A stretch of DNA of 64,000 nt. Origin: Pseudomonas chlororaphis (GTDB taxonomy: Bacteria; Pseudomonadota; Gammaproteobacteria; Pseudomonadales; Pseudomonadaceae). The notes under the pieces were generated by a model, which did not search any database, was not told where the DNA came from, and worked only from the letters and a program-made list of their open reading frames with translations. A program made the translations under genes and the position numbers. Where the stretch lies: NCBI RefSeq assembly GCF_001921865.1, contig NZ_MSCT01000025.1, forward strand, positions 172,754 to 236,753, given 5' to 3'. Positions 18,869 through 27,988 of this stretch are shown one piece after another (positions within the stretch are counted from its first letter, which is position 1; the number at the start of each line of letters is the position of its first letter).

Positions 18869-20866
18869 ATGAGTTCTGCCTCTCTTATAAAGACCCCACC
18901 GGAAAAGGTGCGGGTCAACGGTTGGGTGTTCTACACCTCGACCGCGTTGATCCTGCTGCTGACTGCCATCCTGATCGCCGCCCCGCAAGAAGCCGGCAGA
19001 TTGCTCGGCATTGCCCAGGCCTGGCTGTCCCGCAGCTTCGGCTGGTACTACATGGTGGTGATCGCCGCCTACCTGGTATTCGTCGTCGGGCTGGCGTTTT
19101 CCTCCTACGGCAAGCTCAAGCTGGGGACCAAGCAAGACACCCCGGATTTCAGCTATGGCGCCTGGGCCGGCATGCTGTTTTCGTCCGGTATCGGTATCTC
19201 GCTGCTGTACTTCGGTGCTTCCGAACCGTTGGACCACTATTTCAACCCGCCTGAAGGCGTGCCGGGCAGCAACCTGGCAGCGCGCCAGGCGTTGCAACTG
19301 ACGTTCCTGCACTGGGGCCTGCATGGCTGGGCGATCTACGCCCTGGTCGGCCTGGCCGTGGCCTACTTCGCCTATCGCCACAACCAGCCGCTGGCGTTGC
19401 GTTCGGCGCTGTATCCGCTGGTGGGCGAGCGCTGGGTCAAGGGCGCGGCCGGCCACGCGGTGGACGGCTTCGGCATGTTCGTGACCCTGCTGGGCCTGGT
19501 GACCAACCTGGGCATCGGCTCGATGCAGGTGTCGTCCGGCCTGGAAAACCTGTTCGGCATGGAACACAGCAACACCAACCTGCTGATCGTGATCATCGTC
19601 ATGAGCACCGTGGCCACCATCGCCGCGGTATCCGGCGTGGAAAACGGTATCCGCCGCCTGTCCAACCTGAACATCGTGCTGTTCAGCGGCCTGCTGATCT
19701 TCGTGCTGTTGTTCGGTCCGACCCTGCACCTGCTCAACGGTTTCGTGCAGAACGTCGGCGACTACCTCAACGGCGTGGTGCTCAAGACTTTCGACCTCTA
19801 TGTGTACGAAGGCGACAGCGCCAAGTCCGACCGCTGGCTGGGCCTGTGGACCCTGTTCTACTGGGCCTGGTGGATTTCCTGGGCGCCATTCGTGGGCATG
19901 TTCATCGCGCGTATTTCCCGTGGCCGTACCGTGCGCGAACTGGTGGCCGGCGTGCTGTTGATTCCGCTGGGCTTCACCCTGGCCTGGCTGTCGGTGTTCG
20001 GCAACTCGGCCCTGGACCTGGTGATGAACCACGGCGCGGTGGAACTCGGCAAGACGGCGCTGGAGCAGCCGTCCATGGCGATCTACCAGTTGCTGGATCA
20101 TTACCCGGCGTCGAAAGTGGTGATCGGCGTGTCGATTTTCGTCGGTTTCGTGCTGTTCCTGACCCCGGCCGACTCCGGCGCGGTGATGATGGCCAACCTT
20201 TCCTGCAAGGGCGGCAACGTCGACGAAGACGCCCCGCACTGGCTGCGGATCTTCTGGTCGGCGGTGATCACCCTGGTGACCATCGGCTTGCTGTTCGCCG
20301 GTAACTTCGAGGCCATGCAGACCATGGTGGTGCTGGCCGGCCTGCCGTTCTCGGTGGTGTTGGTGTGCTTCATGTTCGGCCTGCACAAGGCCATGCGCCA
20401 GGACACGCAGATCGAACAGGAACAGGCCGAACTGGCGGCCCGCGGCCGTCGCGGTTTCAGCGAGCGCCTGACCCAACTGGAACTGCAACCGACCCAGGCG
20501 GTGGTCCAGCGGTTCATGGACAAGCACGTGACGCCTGCCCTGGAAGAAGCCGCGACCCAGTTGCGCAGCCAGGGCCTGGACGTGCAGACCCTGCTCGGCA
20601 AGTCCAAGCGCTGCATGGGCGTGCGGATCGAGATGGAAGAGGGCAATCCGTTTGTCTATGAAGTGAGCCTGGACGGCTACCTGGCGGCGCCGAGCGAATC
20701 GGCCGATGTGCCGGAAGAGCGTGCGCGCTACTACCGTGCCGAGGTCTACCTGCACAACGGCAGCCAGGAATACGACTTGATGGGCTTCACTCAAGAGCAG
20801 ATCACCCGTGACGTGCTCGATCAGTTCGAAAGCCATCGGCAGCTCCTTGGCCGGGTTTATAGCTAA
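18869..20866 (+). CDS. betT: BCCT-family choline transporter BetT
   Basis: A 665-residue, 12-helix transporter of the betaine/choline/carnitine family. It has the glycine-rich substrate segment GMLFSSGIGISLLYFG and the signature WTLFYWAWWISWAPF in helix 8. Residues beyond ~510 form a long charged cytoplasmic tail, which in BetT-type proteins tunes activity to osmolarity. ATG 18869 is preferred; the frame extends upstream with no family resemblance. It is divergent from betIBA and supplies choline for that pathway. P. aeruginosa has a BetT1 at the same position. Confidence 0.94.
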   Translation: MSSASLIKTPPEKVRVNGWVFYTSTALILLLTAILIAAPQEAGRLLGIAQAWLSRSFGWYYMVVIAAYLVFVVGLAFSSYGKLKLGTKQDTPDFSYGAWAGMLFSSGIGISLLYFGASEPLDHYFNPPEGVPGSNLAARQALQLTFLHWGLHGWAIYALVGLAVAYFAYRHNQPLALRSALYPLVGERWVKGAAGHAVDGFGMFVTLLGLVTNLGIGSMQVSSGLENLFGMEHSNTNLLIVIIVMSTVATIAAVSGVENGIRRLSNLNIVLFSGLLIFVLLFGPTLHLLNGFVQNVGDYLNGVVLKTFDLYVYEGDSAKSDRWLGLWTLFYWAWWISWAPFVGMFIARISRGRTVRELVAGVLLIPLGFTLAWLSVFGNSALDLVMNHGAVELGKTALEQPSMAIYQLLDHYPASKVVIGVSIFVGFVLFLTPADSGAVMMANLSCKGGNVDEDAPHWLRIFWSAVITLVTIGLLFAGNFEAMQTMVVLAGLPFSVVLVCFMFGLHKAMRQDTQIEQEQAELAARGRRGFSERLTQLELQPTQAVVQRFMDKHVTPALEEAATQLRSQGLDVQTLLGKSKRCMGVRIEMEEGNPFVYEVSLDGYLAAPSESADVPEERARYYRAEVYLHNGSQEYDLMGFTQEQITRDVLDQFESHRQLLGRVYS

Positions 20867-20938
20867 GGCGTAAAGGATGCGGTGTAGTCCTGCTGCACCG
20901 CGTTGCGAAGCGTCATCCTTGGCCCACCGCGGTGCCTG

Positions 20939-20966
20939 CATCGCCAGCAAGCTGGCTCCTGCAGGT
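20939..20966. repeat. single REP element
   Basis: A diverged core, ATCGCCAGCAAGCTGGCTCC, between betT and the cbcV terminator. Confidence 0.65.
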
Positions 20967-20974
20967 CCCGATAA

Positions 20975-21010
20975 ACAAAACGCCGCGATCGATGTCGCGG
21001 CGTTTTTGTT
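20975..21010. terminator. bidirectional rho-independent terminator betT/cbcV
   Basis: The stem AAACGCCGCGA/TCGCGGCGTTT has a 6-base loop, with a T-rich run on both strands (GTTTTTGTTT forward, CGTTTTGTTT reverse). It separates the convergent betT and cbcV. Confidence 0.88.
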
Positions 21011-21022
21011 TGCGTGTCGCTG

Positions 21023-22201
21023 TCAGCCCAGGTTCTTGCCGAGCAGCGCGTGGTAGAGCTCGCTGTCGCCGAGAATCCCCACCACTTTGTTGTTGTCGTG
21101 CAGCACCAGTTTGTTGCCGGTCTGGTAGCGGATCTGCAGCGCGTCGCGCATGCCGATGTTCGAGTCCACCAGGGTCGGCTTGCGCCCCAGGCCTTCCACC
21201 GCCTGGCCCGGCACCCAGTTCTGCAGGTCGAGGCTGGCGCCGTTCTGGCGCGCGCCCTTGATGGTGTTGCCTTCGGCCAGGTCCAGCCAGGAGTCGCCGC
21301 CCGGGTCCAGGCACACCGAACCGTTGATGCGCTTGCAGTTGTCCAGGGTACGCATCAGGCTGCGGCCGCAGAGCACGTTGAGCGGGTTGGTATGGGCGAC
21401 GAAGGTGCGCACATAGTCGTCCGCCGGGTTCAGCACGATCTCTTCCGGCTTGCTGTACTGGATGATCCGGCCGTCTTTCATGATGGCGATGCGGCTGCCC
21501 AGTTTCAGGGCTTCGTCCAGGTCGTGGCTGACGAACACGATGGTCTTGCTCAGCTTGCGTTGCAGTTCCAGCAGTTCGTCCTGCAGGCCCTGGCGGATCA
21601 GCGGATCGAGGGCCGAGAAGGGTTCGTCCATCAGCAGGATGTCGGCGTCCATCGCCAGGGCGCGGGCCAGGCCGACCCGTTGCTGCATGCCGCCGGACAA
21701 TTCGTCGGGCTTCTTGTTGCGCCACTGGGTCAGGCCCACCAGTTCGAGTTTCTCGTCCACCAGCTTGCGCCGTTCCTTCTCCGGACGGCCCTGCATCTCC
21801 AGGCCGAAGCTGATGTTTTCGCGAACGGTCAGCCAGGGCATCAGGGCGAACTTCTGGAACACCATGGCGATGCGCTTGGTACGCATCATTTTCAGTTCCG
21901 CCGGGGTGCAGGAGGCGATATCGATCTGCTTGCCTTCATGCTCGACGAACAGCTTGCCGCGGCTGACGGTGTTGAGGCCGTTGATGCAACGCAGCAGGCT
22001 CGACTTGCCGGAGCCGGAGAGGCCCATCAGCACGCAGATTTCGCCTTTCTCGATGTCCAGGCTGGCCTTTTCCACGCCGACGATCAGCCCGGTCTTTTTC
22101 AGGATCTCGTTGCGGGTCATGCCCTGGTCCAGCAGCTTGAGCGCCTCGCGTGGGTCCTTGGAGAAGATAACGTCGACGTTATCGAAGCGGATTATGCTCA
22201 T
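21023..22201 (-). CDS. cbcV: choline/betaine/carnitine ABC transporter ATP-binding protein CbcV
   Basis: A 392-residue ProV-type ATPase: Walker A GLSGSGKSS, Q-loop VFQKFAL, signature LSGGMQQRVGLARA and Walker B ILLMDEPFSALDP. About 110 C-terminal residues form a CBS-type regulatory segment (ending HDNNKVVGILGDSELYHALL), the ionic-strength sensor in OpuA/ProV-like ATPases. Its start overlaps the cbcW stop by four bases (ATGA). Synteny with betT, sdaB and gbdR supports the Cbc assignment over a generic proline/betaine system. Confidence 0.94.
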   Translation of the reverse strand: MSIIRFDNVDVIFSKDPREALKLLDQGMTRNEILKKTGLIVGVEKASLDIEKGEICVLMGLSGSGKSSLLRCINGLNTVSRGKLFVEHEGKQIDIASCTPAELKMMRTKRIAMVFQKFALMPWLTVRENISFGLEMQGRPEKERRKLVDEKLELVGLTQWRNKKPDELSGGMQQRVGLARALAMDADILLMDEPFSALDPLIRQGLQDELLELQRKLSKTIVFVSHDLDEALKLGSRIAIMKDGRIIQYSKPEEIVLNPADDYVRTFVAHTNPLNVLCGRSLMRTLDNCKRINGSVCLDPGGDSWLDLAEGNTIKGARQNGASLDLQNWVPGQAVEGLGRKPTLVDSNIGMRDALQIRYQTGNKLVLHDNNKVVGILGDSELYHALLGKNLG

Positions 22202-23043
22202 GCGTCACCCCCTACTTTGCCTTCGGGTTGTTTGCAGATGCGGTCGAGCATGATTGCCAGCAGGACGATTGCCAGGCCTGCTTCGAAGCCCAGGGCGATA
22301 TCGGCGGTGTTCAGTGCGTTGACCACGGGTTTGCCCAGGCCGTCGGCGCCCACCAGGGCAGCGATCACCACCATCGACAACGACAGCATGATGCACTGGG
22401 TGATACCGGCGGCGATGCTCGGCATGGCGTGGGGCAGTTCGATGCGCGACAACAACTGACGGCGCGAGCAGCCAAAGGCTTTGCCGGCGTCCATCAGCTC
22501 TTGTGGAACATCGCGGATACCCAGGTAGGTCAGGCGGATGGGCGCGGCAATCGCGAACACCACCGTAGAGATCAGGCCGGGCACCACACCCAGACCGAAC
22601 AGGGTCAGGGTAGGAATGAGGTAGACGAAGGTCGGTACGGTCTGCATCAGATCGAGCACCGGACGCATCATGGTGTAGAACATCGGCTTGTGCGCGGCGA
22701 CGATGCCCAGCGGCACGCCGATGACCACGCAGACCAGGGTGGCGAACAGCACTTGGGCCAGGGTTTCCATGGTTTCCTGCCAGTAACCCAGGTTGAGGAT
22801 CAGCAGGAAGGAAGCAATCACGAAGACCGTCAGGCCCCACTTGCGTTGGATGACGTGCGCGAGCAAGGCAATCAGGCCGATCAGGGCCAGTGGGTTGAAC
22901 CAGGTCAGCGCAAACGTCACGCCGTGGATCATCGTTTCCAGGGTCGATGCGATCGCATCGAAAATGTTGGCGCCGTGTTGCGTCAACCATTCGACGAAGG
23001 CAGCGATGTACTGGCCTAGAGGGATTTTCTGATCAATAAGCAT
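22198..23043 (-). CDS. cbcW: choline/betaine/carnitine ABC permease CbcW
   Basis: A 281-residue ProW-type permease with about six membrane segments and the permease loop DAGKAFGCSRRQLLSRIELPHAMPSI (about residues 185-210), the EAA-type contact to the ATPase. I favour ATG 23043 (MLIDQKIPLGQYIAAF), which matches the family N-terminus; an in-frame ATG at 23061 adds six residues, and neither has a strong ribosome site. It lies between cbcX and cbcV. Confidence 0.93.
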   Translation of the reverse strand: MLIDQKIPLGQYIAAFVEWLTQHGANIFDAIASTLETMIHGVTFALTWFNPLALIGLIALLAHVIQRKWGLTVFVIASFLLILNLGYWQETMETLAQVLFATLVCVVIGVPLGIVAAHKPMFYTMMRPVLDLMQTVPTFVYLIPTLTLFGLGVVPGLISTVVFAIAAPIRLTYLGIRDVPQELMDAGKAFGCSRRQLLSRIELPHAMPSIAAGITQCIMLSLSMVVIAALVGADGLGKPVVNALNTADIALGFEAGLAIVLLAIMLDRICKQPEGKVGGDA

Positions 23044-23113
23044 GGTATTGAACGTCCGCATGCAAGGAATAAACAGCCCGGGCGGGCAAGCCCGCCCGGC
23101 ATAAGCGAGTTAC

Positions 23114-24067
23114 TTAATTAGCCTGCGCCAGCTTGGCTTTCACGGCCTCCAGGCCTGGTTTTCCGTCAATGGTGGTCACGCCAGCGAGCCAGGTATCGAG
23201 TACCTCGGGGTTTTTCTGCAACCAGGCCTTGGCGGCGGCTTCAGGCTTCATCTTGTCGTCCAGGACGTTGCCCATCAGGGTGCTTTCCATGTTCAGGGTG
23301 AACGACAGGTTCTTCAGCAACTGGCCCACGTTGCTGCATTCCTCGGCGTAGCCCTTGCGGGTGTTGGTATAGATGGTCGCCTGGCCGTAGTTCGGGCCGA
23401 AGAACTCGTCGCCGCCGGTCAGGTATTTCATCTTGAAGCGGGTGTTCATCGGGTGCGGTTCCCAGCCCAGGAACACCACCGCGGTGCTGCGCCGTTGCGC
23501 GCGTTCGACTTGCGAGAGCATGCCGGCCTCGCTGGACTCGACCACCTTGAAGCCGGCGTCCTTGAGGCCGAAGGCGTTCTTGTCGATCATGCTCTGGATC
23601 ATGCGGTTGCCGTCGTTGCCCGGCTCGATGCCGTAGATCTTGCCGTCCAGTTCCTTCTTGAACTTGGCGATATCGGCGAAGTCTTTCAGGCCCTTGTTGT
23701 ACAGCTCTTCCGGGACCGCCAGGGTGTACTTGGCGTTTTCCAGGTTGGCGCGCAGGGTGGCCACGGTGCCGGCATCGCGGTAGGGCTTGATGTCGTTTTC
23801 CATGGTCGGCATCCAGTTGCCGAGGAACACGTCCATGTTCTTGCCGTCGGCCAGGGACTTGTAGGTCACCGGCACGGAAATCATCGTGGTCTTGGTCTTG
23901 TAGCCCAGTGCCTCGAGGACGACGCTGGTGGTCGCGGTGGTGACAGTGATGTCGGTCCAGCCGACATCGGAGAAGTTTACGGTACTGCACTGTGCCGGTT
24001 CTGCGGCGTGCGCCAGAAACGGCAGACTCAGCATGGCGGCCAACAACAACGACGGGGAACCTTTCAT
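23114..24067 (-). CDS. cbcX: choline/betaine/carnitine periplasmic binding protein CbcX
   Basis: A 317-residue OpuAC-type protein with a signal peptide (cleavage likely after AHA, residue ~21). Mature residues include VGWTDI, GNWMPTMENDI and FLGWEPHPMN, which place the tryptophans of the aromatic cage that binds quaternary ammonium groups. It is the first gene of cbcXWV, about 70 bases before cbcW. It resembles CaiX in this same window (about residues 30-300 align by eye), consistent with duplication within the pathway. Confidence 0.94.
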   Translation of the reverse strand: MKGSPSLLLAAMLSLPFLAHAAEPAQCSTVNFSDVGWTDITVTTATTSVVLEALGYKTKTTMISVPVTYKSLADGKNMDVFLGNWMPTMENDIKPYRDAGTVATLRANLENAKYTLAVPEELYNKGLKDFADIAKFKKELDGKIYGIEPGNDGNRMIQSMIDKNAFGLKDAGFKVVESSEAGMLSQVERAQRRSTAVVFLGWEPHPMNTRFKMKYLTGGDEFFGPNYGQATIYTNTRKGYAEECSNVGQLLKNLSFTLNMESTLMGNVLDDKMKPEAAAKAWLQKNPEVLDTWLAGVTTIDGKPGLEAVKAKLAQAN

Positions 24068-24196
24068 GGGGTGGACTCCTGGGTGTTTTCTGGCGGTGTG
24101 ACCGCACTTATAAGTATTGCGGTTGGGGCGAGTGGGACAGCTCTACCACAGTGCCTTGCAATCGAGTCGAGACTGATCATGTACCAGTGAAAATCT

Positions 24197-24265
24197 GTCG
24201 CCTACAGGGTGCGTCGTATCCAGTACAGGGAGGGTCGCATCCAGTGTCGGTGAGGTCGCTTACAG
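24197..24265 (+). promoter_or_regulatory. tandem GTCGC-type repeats, candidate GbdR sites
   Basis: Four direct copies of GTCG(C/T)NNNNAG begin at 24197, 24213, 24234 and 24255 (spacings 16, 21, 21). Three intervals near two helical turns suit an AraC-family dimer array. GbdR is known to control cbcX and sdaB homologues; assignment of these repeats to GbdR is inferred. The rest of 24068-24489 has no gene; an inverted repeat (CCGGGCG/CGCCCGG, 24439-24458) lies in the sdaB leader. Confidence 0.5.
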
Positions 24266-24489
24266 CTTTTTTCAGCACTTTTTACCCCTCTGAACCGCAA
24301 AAAAACGGCCGAAACCGGAGGTCGGCAGGCCACGGCGTTGGTGGGCATGAGTGAGTCGGTGTGAGACGTCGAACGACCGCGCAAAAACCGGATGATGCGC
24401 GTATCTCGGCGGATTGCAGCTTGAGCGTAGCAGCTCCGTCACCGGGCGCCTGGCCGCCCGGAGTGTGCTCATCGAGGAGTCTTGCAGTC

Positions 24490-25866
24490 ATGGCAATCAG
24501 CGTTTTCGACCTGTTCAAAATCGGCATCGGCCCCTCCAGTTCGCACACCGTCGGGCCCATGCGCGCCGCGGCGTTGTTCGTCCGGGCGCTGGGCGAAAAA
24601 GGCCTGCTCGAGCAGGTGCGGCGCGTCGAGGTCCGGCTCTACGGTTCGCTGTCGGCGACCGGCATCGGTCACGGCAGCGACAGCGCGGTGATCATGGGCT
24701 TGATGGGCGAATGGCCGGACGCGATCGACCCGTCGCAGATCGGCAGCCGCATCCAGACCCTGCGCGAAACCGACACCCTGCAACTCGACAACCGCCTGCC
24801 GATTCCTTTCGTCTGGGCGCGCGACATGCTGCTGCTCGACGAGAACCTGCCGTTCCACCCCAACGCCATGACCCTGGTGGCCGAAGGCGAAGCCGGGGAG
24901 CTGTACCGCGATACCTATTATTCCGTGGGCGGCGGTTTTGTCGTCGACCAGGCCCAGGCCAGCAGCGGCGTGGTCGATCTGGACCGCACCGAATTGCCCT
25001 ATGACTTTTCCAGCGCCGTGGAGCTGTTGAGCCTGTGCCAGAAGCACAACCTGCGGGTGGCCGAGCTGATGATGGCCAACGAGTTGGTCTGGCGTTCGGA
25101 GGAGGAAATCCGCGGCGGCCTGATGAAGCTCTGGCAAGCCATGCAGGACTGCGTCGAGCATGGCCTGAAGCATGAAGGCATCTTGCCGGGCGGCCTGAAC
25201 GTGCGGCGCCGCGCGGCCAAGCTGCACCGCAGCTTGCAGGAATTGAACAAACCCAATGTGATCGGCTCGACCCTGAGCGCCATGGAGTGGGTCAACCTGT
25301 ACGCCCTGGCGGTCAATGAAGAGAACGCCGCCGGCGGGCGCATGGTGACGGCGCCGACCAACGGCGCGGCGGGGATCATTCCGGCGGTGCTGCATTACTT
25401 CATGCGTTTCAGCGAAGAGGTCACCGACGCCAACGTGGTGGATTTCTTCCTCGGCGCGGCGGCGGTGGGCATCCTGTGCAAGAAGAACGCCTCGATCTCC
25501 GGCGCCGAAGTCGGTTGCCAGGGCGAGGTCGGCTCGGCCTGCGCGATGGCCGCCGCCGGGTTGGCGGAGATCCTCGGCGCGTCGCCGGAGCAACTGTGCA
25601 ACGCCGCGGAAATCGGCCTGGAGCATAACCTCGGCCTGACCTGCGACCCGGTCGGCGGCCTGGTGCAGGTGCCGTGCATCGAGCGCAACGCGATTGCCGC
25701 GGTGAAAGCCATCAACGCCGCGCAAATGGCCCTGCGCGGCGACGGCCAGCACTTCATTTCCCTGGACCGGGTGATCCGCACCATGCGCGATACCGGCGCC
25801 GACATGCACGACAAATACAAGGAAACCTCCCGCGGCGGGTTGGCGGTCAGCGCGGTCGAGTGTTGA
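24490..25866 (+). CDS. sdaB: L-serine dehydratase (4Fe-4S, single chain)
   Basis: A 458-residue iron-sulfur L-serine ammonia-lyase giving pyruvate and ammonia. The N-terminal domain begins MAISVFDLFKIGIGPSSSHTVGPM with the conserved SSSHT. Cluster cysteines lie in GILCKKNASISGAEVGCQGE and GLTCDPVGGLVQVPC. ATG 24490 is preceded by GAGGAG; the long upstream open frame is rejected. It is divergent from cbcXWV and next to gbdR. It completes glycine betaine to pyruvate after GlyA makes serine. Confidence 0.95.
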   Translation: MAISVFDLFKIGIGPSSSHTVGPMRAAALFVRALGEKGLLEQVRRVEVRLYGSLSATGIGHGSDSAVIMGLMGEWPDAIDPSQIGSRIQTLRETDTLQLDNRLPIPFVWARDMLLLDENLPFHPNAMTLVAEGEAGELYRDTYYSVGGGFVVDQAQASSGVVDLDRTELPYDFSSAVELLSLCQKHNLRVAELMMANELVWRSEEEIRGGLMKLWQAMQDCVEHGLKHEGILPGGLNVRRRAAKLHRSLQELNKPNVIGSTLSAMEWVNLYALAVNEENAAGGRMVTAPTNGAAGIIPAVLHYFMRFSEEVTDANVVDFFLGAAAVGILCKKNASISGAEVGCQGEVGSACAMAAAGLAEILGASPEQLCNAAEIGLEHNLGLTCDPVGGLVQVPCIERNAIAAVKAINAAQMALRGDGQHFISLDRVIRTMRDTGADMHDKYKETSRGGLAVSAVEC

Positions 25867-25891
25867 GGTTTTAAGGGCCGCTGCGCGGCCC

Positions 25892-25934
25892 ATCGCGAGC
25901 AATGCAGACCTGTAGGAGCGAGCTTGCTCGCGAT
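25892..25934. repeat. REP pair, compact
   Basis: A truncated core (ATCGCGAGCAATGCAGACC) is followed at once by a full inverted core, downstream of sdaB. Confidence 0.75.
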
Positions 25935-26384
25935 GACGTCGGATAGTTCACCGCCATCGCCAATCCGCTGCGCATAAATTGAACACCCAGCGACACCCGC
26001 GCCACCTTTTGGCGCGTCGCAAACAGGCAAGTCGCCGCCTGCAACGGTCAGGTTTTTCGCCTGCTCTCGGGATGCGCCCGACTGTGCTTGCGGTGACACT
26101 CTTTTCGCGGGACGTTCCTCGCCGTTCCCACAAGTGCTACCGATTTGCTCACGGCCACCGGGCCAGGGCTCCCTACGTACGATTCGACGCTTATAACCCA
26201 TACATTGCGCGCGGCTTATATAGACGCATCGCGACGTCGTTTTCAGGAGTTATTGAATGGCCATTCAACTTTAGGCATGGCAATTGCTCTGTCATCACAA
26301 AGCCCGTCTCCCACGTGAGAACGATGGCAATAACAAGAGCCTCCGCCTGAGGCCATCACCCGCTTTGTGTGAGGAGATACTGCG
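25935..26384 (+). other. gbdR upstream region with three minute ORFs
   Basis: About 450 bases without a normal gene. A patch at 26185-26225 is AT-richer (TTATAACC, CTTATATAG) and may hold the gbdR promoter. Three tiny frames beginning ATG-GCN-AT(T/A) occur at 26257-26274, 26277-26318 and 26324-26350; the first has an AGGAG site. They may be chance or leader peptides. Confidence 0.3.
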
Positions 26385-27479
26385 ATGACGTCGTTCAACT
26401 CCGGGGCGCAGCCCCAGAACCGTGCGCCTCAATCCATCGGCTTTCTGCTGCTGGACAATTTCACGCTGATTTCCCTGGCTTCCGCGGTCGAACCGCTGCG
26501 CATGGCCAACCAGTTGTCCGGCCGCGAGCTGTATCGCTGGAGCACCCTCACCGCCGACGGCGGCCAGGTCTGGGCCAGCGACGGTCTGCAGATCACCCCC
26601 GACGCCTCCATGCACAAAGCGCCTGCCCTGGACACCGTGATCGTCTGCGGCGGCATCGGCATTCAACGTACCGTGACCCGCGAGCATGTGTCGTGGCTGC
26701 AGAGCCAGGCGCGCCAGTCGCGCCGTCTCGGCGCGGTCTGCACCGGCAGCTGGGCCCTGGCCTGCGCCGGCCTGCTCGACGGCTTCGATTGCAGCGTGCA
26801 CTGGGAATGCCTGGCCTCGATGCAGGAAGCCTTCCCGCGGGTGGCCATGAGCACGCGCCTGTTCACCCTCGACCGCAACCGTTTCACCAGCTCCGGCGGC
26901 ACCGCGCCGCTGGACATGATGCTGCATCTGATCAGCCGCGATCACGGCCGCGAACTGTCGGCGGCGATCTCGGAAATGTTCGTCTACGAGCGTATCCGCA
27001 ACGAGCAGGACCACCAGCGCGTGCCGCTCAAGCACATGCTCGGCACCAACCAGCCGAAGTTGCAGGAAATCGTCGCGCTGATGGAAGCCAACCTGGAAGA
27101 GCCGATCGACCTCGACGAACTGGCGGTCTACGTCTCGGTGTCGCGCCGGCAGCTGGAGAGGCTGTTCCAGAAATACCTGCACTGCTCGCCGTCGCGCTAC
27201 TACCTGAAGCTGCGGCTGATCCGCGCCCGCCAATTGCTCAAGCAGACGCCGATGTCGATCATCGAAGTGGCCTCGGTCTGCGGCTTCGTGTCCACGCCGC
27301 ACTTCTCCAAGTGCTACCGCGAATACTTCGGCATTCCGCCGCGCGACGAGCGCGTGGGTTCCAATACTGCCCAGCAGGTGGCGATGATGCCGATCCCGCA
27401 GGCGCTGGTGTTGGCCGGGCCGATGTCCTCGCTGAGCCAGGCGCGCAACGAATCGACCTTCGCCAGCGTCCGGCTGTAG
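26385..27479 (+). CDS. gbdR: AraC-family glycine betaine-responsive activator GbdR
   Basis: A 364-residue regulator. Residues ~15-205 are a GATase1/DJ-1-like ligand domain with the elbow GAVCTGSWALACAG, and residues ~225-325 are an AraC-type double helix-turn-helix (VSRRQLERLFQKYLHCSPSRYY, then IEVASVCGFVSTPHFSKCY). GAGGAG lies ahead of the ATG. GbdR responds to glycine betaine and dimethylglycine and activates gbc, dgc, sox, cbcX and sdaB genes. It ends directly against the convergent acetyltransferase gene, with no base between them. Confidence 0.95.
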   Translation: MTSFNSGAQPQNRAPQSIGFLLLDNFTLISLASAVEPLRMANQLSGRELYRWSTLTADGGQVWASDGLQITPDASMHKAPALDTVIVCGGIGIQRTVTREHVSWLQSQARQSRRLGAVCTGSWALACAGLLDGFDCSVHWECLASMQEAFPRVAMSTRLFTLDRNRFTSSGGTAPLDMMLHLISRDHGRELSAAISEMFVYERIRNEQDHQRVPLKHMLGTNQPKLQEIVALMEANLEEPIDLDELAVYVSVSRRQLERLFQKYLHCSPSRYYLKLRLIRARQLLKQTPMSIIEVASVCGFVSTPHFSKCYREYFGIPPRDERVGSNTAQQVAMMPIPQALVLAGPMSSLSQARNESTFASVRL

Positions 27480-27926
27480 TCAGAGGGTTTTCTTGAAGTA
27501 CACGACGCGCTCGGTTTCCGCGAAACCGAGCGCCTTGTGCACGGCCTGGCTCGCCAGGTTTTCCAGGCCGGTGTCCGATGCCATCTCCACGCAGCCTTGC
27601 TCGCGTCCCCAGTGGGCGACGGCCTCGATCAGCCGCTCGGCAATGCCCTGGCGGCGTTGTTCGGCGCTGACGTACAAACCTTCCAGGAACACCACCGGCG
27701 AATGTTCGGTGCCGTTGACGTAGTCGCGGCGCAACGAGGCTTCGGCCAACCCCACGGGCAGGCCATCGGCGGTGTAGGCCAACAGGTTGAGATAGCGCTG
27801 CGGGTTGTTGAAAAGGTCGGCGATTTCGTCCTGGTGTTCCTGGGCCGGGCAATGCGGCCAGAGTGCCTGGCGCAGCGCCAGCCAGCCCGCTTGACGGGCC
27901 GACTGGCAAGGTTCGATACGAATCAT
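27480..27926 (-). CDS. AAC(6')-I-like GNAT acetyltransferase
   Basis: A 148-residue GNAT protein. The combination RQALWPHC near the N-terminus, GLAEASLRRDYVNGTEHSPV (~65-85), FLEGLYVSAEQRRQGIAERL (acetyl-CoA motif) and HKALGFAETERVVYFKKTL at the C-terminus is that of the aminoglycoside 6'-N-acetyltransferase type I branch. Chromosomal members are often poorly expressed and their natural substrate is unclear, so resistance cannot be inferred. It is convergent with gbdR. Confidence 0.8.
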   Translation of the reverse strand: MIRIEPCQSARQAGWLALRQALWPHCPAQEHQDEIADLFNNPQRYLNLLAYTADGLPVGLAEASLRRDYVNGTEHSPVVFLEGLYVSAEQRRQGIAERLIEAVAHWGREQGCVEMASDTGLENLASQAVHKALGFAETERVVYFKKTL

Positions 27927-27988
27927 GGGAGCGGCTCCACCTGTCAGAAGAACCGCACTCTACCCCGGGAGCGCCTCCCGGCGAAGGC

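Noticed and set aside
18530..20950. 806-codon minus-strand open frame
   Set aside because: Antisense to betT with shadow-like His/Gln-rich composition.
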